The notes below the pieces were generated by a model. The model saw nothing but the letters and a program-made list of their open reading frames with translations. It was not told where the DNA came from and did no database searches. From CAYUYM01 sp964449305 (GTDB taxonomy: Bacteria > Bacteroidota > Ignavibacteria > SZUA-365 > CAYQST01): 7,167 bases of DNA. Positions 6,653 through 7,167 of this stretch are shown here, in pieces. The position numbers and the translations under genes are program-made. The stretch's first letter is position 1. Each line of letters begins with the position of its first letter. The stretch is taken from positions 1 through 7,167 of the forward strand of contig CAYUYM010000175.1 in assembly GCA_964449305.1 (NCBI GenBank), read 5' to 3'.

Positions 6653-7167
6653 TCATGCCGGGACCGGCGCATCACCCAGGCGCCGTTCGGTGACGGGATC
6701 GAAGAGGTGCACGTGGGCGGCATCAAGCTGGAGGGTGATGGACTCACCCATGCCGATCTGCACACCGGCGGCGACGCGTGCCACGATGGGGGTGCTGCCG
6801 GTGGTGCAATGGAGGTACACCTCGTTGCCGAGCAGCTCCGACACCTCGTGACGCACCGCGAGGGGCACGGGGTGCGCACAGGCCGCGGCGTCGAGATGCA
6901 CGTGCTCGGGACGGATGCCCACGGCGATGCCGCGCCCACGGACCGGGGCGGCGATGCGGTGAAAGTGGTCCGGCAGGGTGAGCACAACGCCGCCACCGCT
7001 CACGGTGAGGGGGCCGTCGGTGCTTGCGATGCCGTTCAGGATGTTCATGGCGGGGTTTCCGATGAAGCCGGCGACGAAGAGATCGGCCGGGGCGTTGTAG
7101 AGCGCAAGCGGCGTGTCCACCTGGTGGATGACCCCCGCCTTCATCACGGTGATGCGGTCGCCCATCG
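6653..7167 (-). CDS. Sugar ABC transporter ATP-binding protein, MalK/UgpC type (N-terminal part outside the window)
   Basis: About 171 C-terminal codons are present. The gene enters from beyond 7167, so the apparent ATG at 7165 is internal: 'MGDRITVMKAGVIHQVDTPLALYNAPADLFVAGFIGNPAMNIL' is the end of the nucleotide-binding domain in this family, where it follows the switch-His region. Walker A, Walker B and the LSGGQ signature must lie upstream. The rest is the TOBE/OB regulatory domain, with 'AVGIRPEHVHLD' and the closing 'HLFDPVTERRL'. Family members energise import of malto-oligosaccharides, other oligosaccharides or glycerol-3-phosphate, with two permease subunits and a binding protein that are not seen here. 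Family members are usually about 360-370 residues, so roughly half is visible. The exported glucosidase lies 49 bases downstream on the same strand, suggesting that an alpha-glucan-derived sugar is the cargo. That is inference. Confidence 0.92.
   Translation of the reverse strand, partial: MGDRITVMKAGVIHQVDTPLALYNAPADLFVAGFIGNPAMNILNGIASTDGPLTVSGGGVVLTLPDHFHRIAAPVRGRGIAVGIRPEHVHLDAAACAHPVPLAVRHEVSELLGNEVYLHCTTGSTPIVARVAAGVQIGMGESITLQLDAAHVHLFDPVTERRLGDAPVPA

Noticed and set aside
6604..6996. Extended N-terminus of the glucosidase up to 6996
   Set aside because: The extension overlaps the ABC ATPase in another frame and would bury the signal peptide that begins at 6603.
1..7167. Defence system, phage or mobile element
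   Set aside because: No transposase, integrase, terminal repeats, nuclease, toxin or reverse transcriptase signature is seen in the convincing genes.

Overview
The window is a high-GC bacterial contig with four genes and part of a fifth on two opposing strands. Two of the proteins end in a Por/type IX secretion C-terminal sorting domain, one with the 'QNHPNPFNPST' wording and the other with 'VFPNPG'. This points to the FCB superphylum. Secretion signals of the first wording are common in Ignavibacteria, Kapabacteria, Calditrichaeota and related lineages. The high GC argues against a typical low-GC Bacteroidetes, but no marker gene here fixes the taxon. An internal run of exactly 100 N shows that this is a scaffolded draft, possibly from a metagenome.

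Positions 1-2053 (+) hold the 3' part of a large multidomain secreted protein. It runs from cadherin/Ig-like domains through an Ig-like domain and near-identical 80-residue HYR-like tandem repeats (broken by the N gap) to a 'PPNH' domain and a type IX sorting domain. A strong hairpin at 2076-2107 follows, then a sigma70-like promoter at 2132-2160 and a two-gene unit. That unit is a single-domain universal stress protein (2204-2659) overlapping by four bases (ATGA) with a 334-residue secreted protein (2656-3660). The second protein has a signal peptide, an ASH-like domain, an FnIII-like domain and a type IX sorting domain.

The minus-strand block converges on this unit with only 12 bases between the stop codons. 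It reads, in transcription order, the C-terminal part of a MalK/UgpC-type sugar ABC transporter ATPase (7167-6653, entering from outside the window), a 49-base spacer with a perfect palindrome, and a 976-residue exported protein (6603-3673). That protein joins an amylo-alpha-1,6-glucosidase (GH133-like) catalytic region to a glucodextranase-type DOMON C-terminal domain. The likely theme is extracytoplasmic processing of branched alpha-glucan coupled to oligosaccharide import.

No RNA genes, CRISPR arrays, insertion sequences or defence genes are visible, and I see no wholly novel system. The most interesting points are the secreted debranching-enzyme/DOMON fusion beside a transporter ATPase, the stress-protein/secreted-protein translational overlap, and the collapsed tandem repeat, whose missing length can be predicted. 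No gene-free stretch exceeds 300 bases; the longest is 2054-2203.
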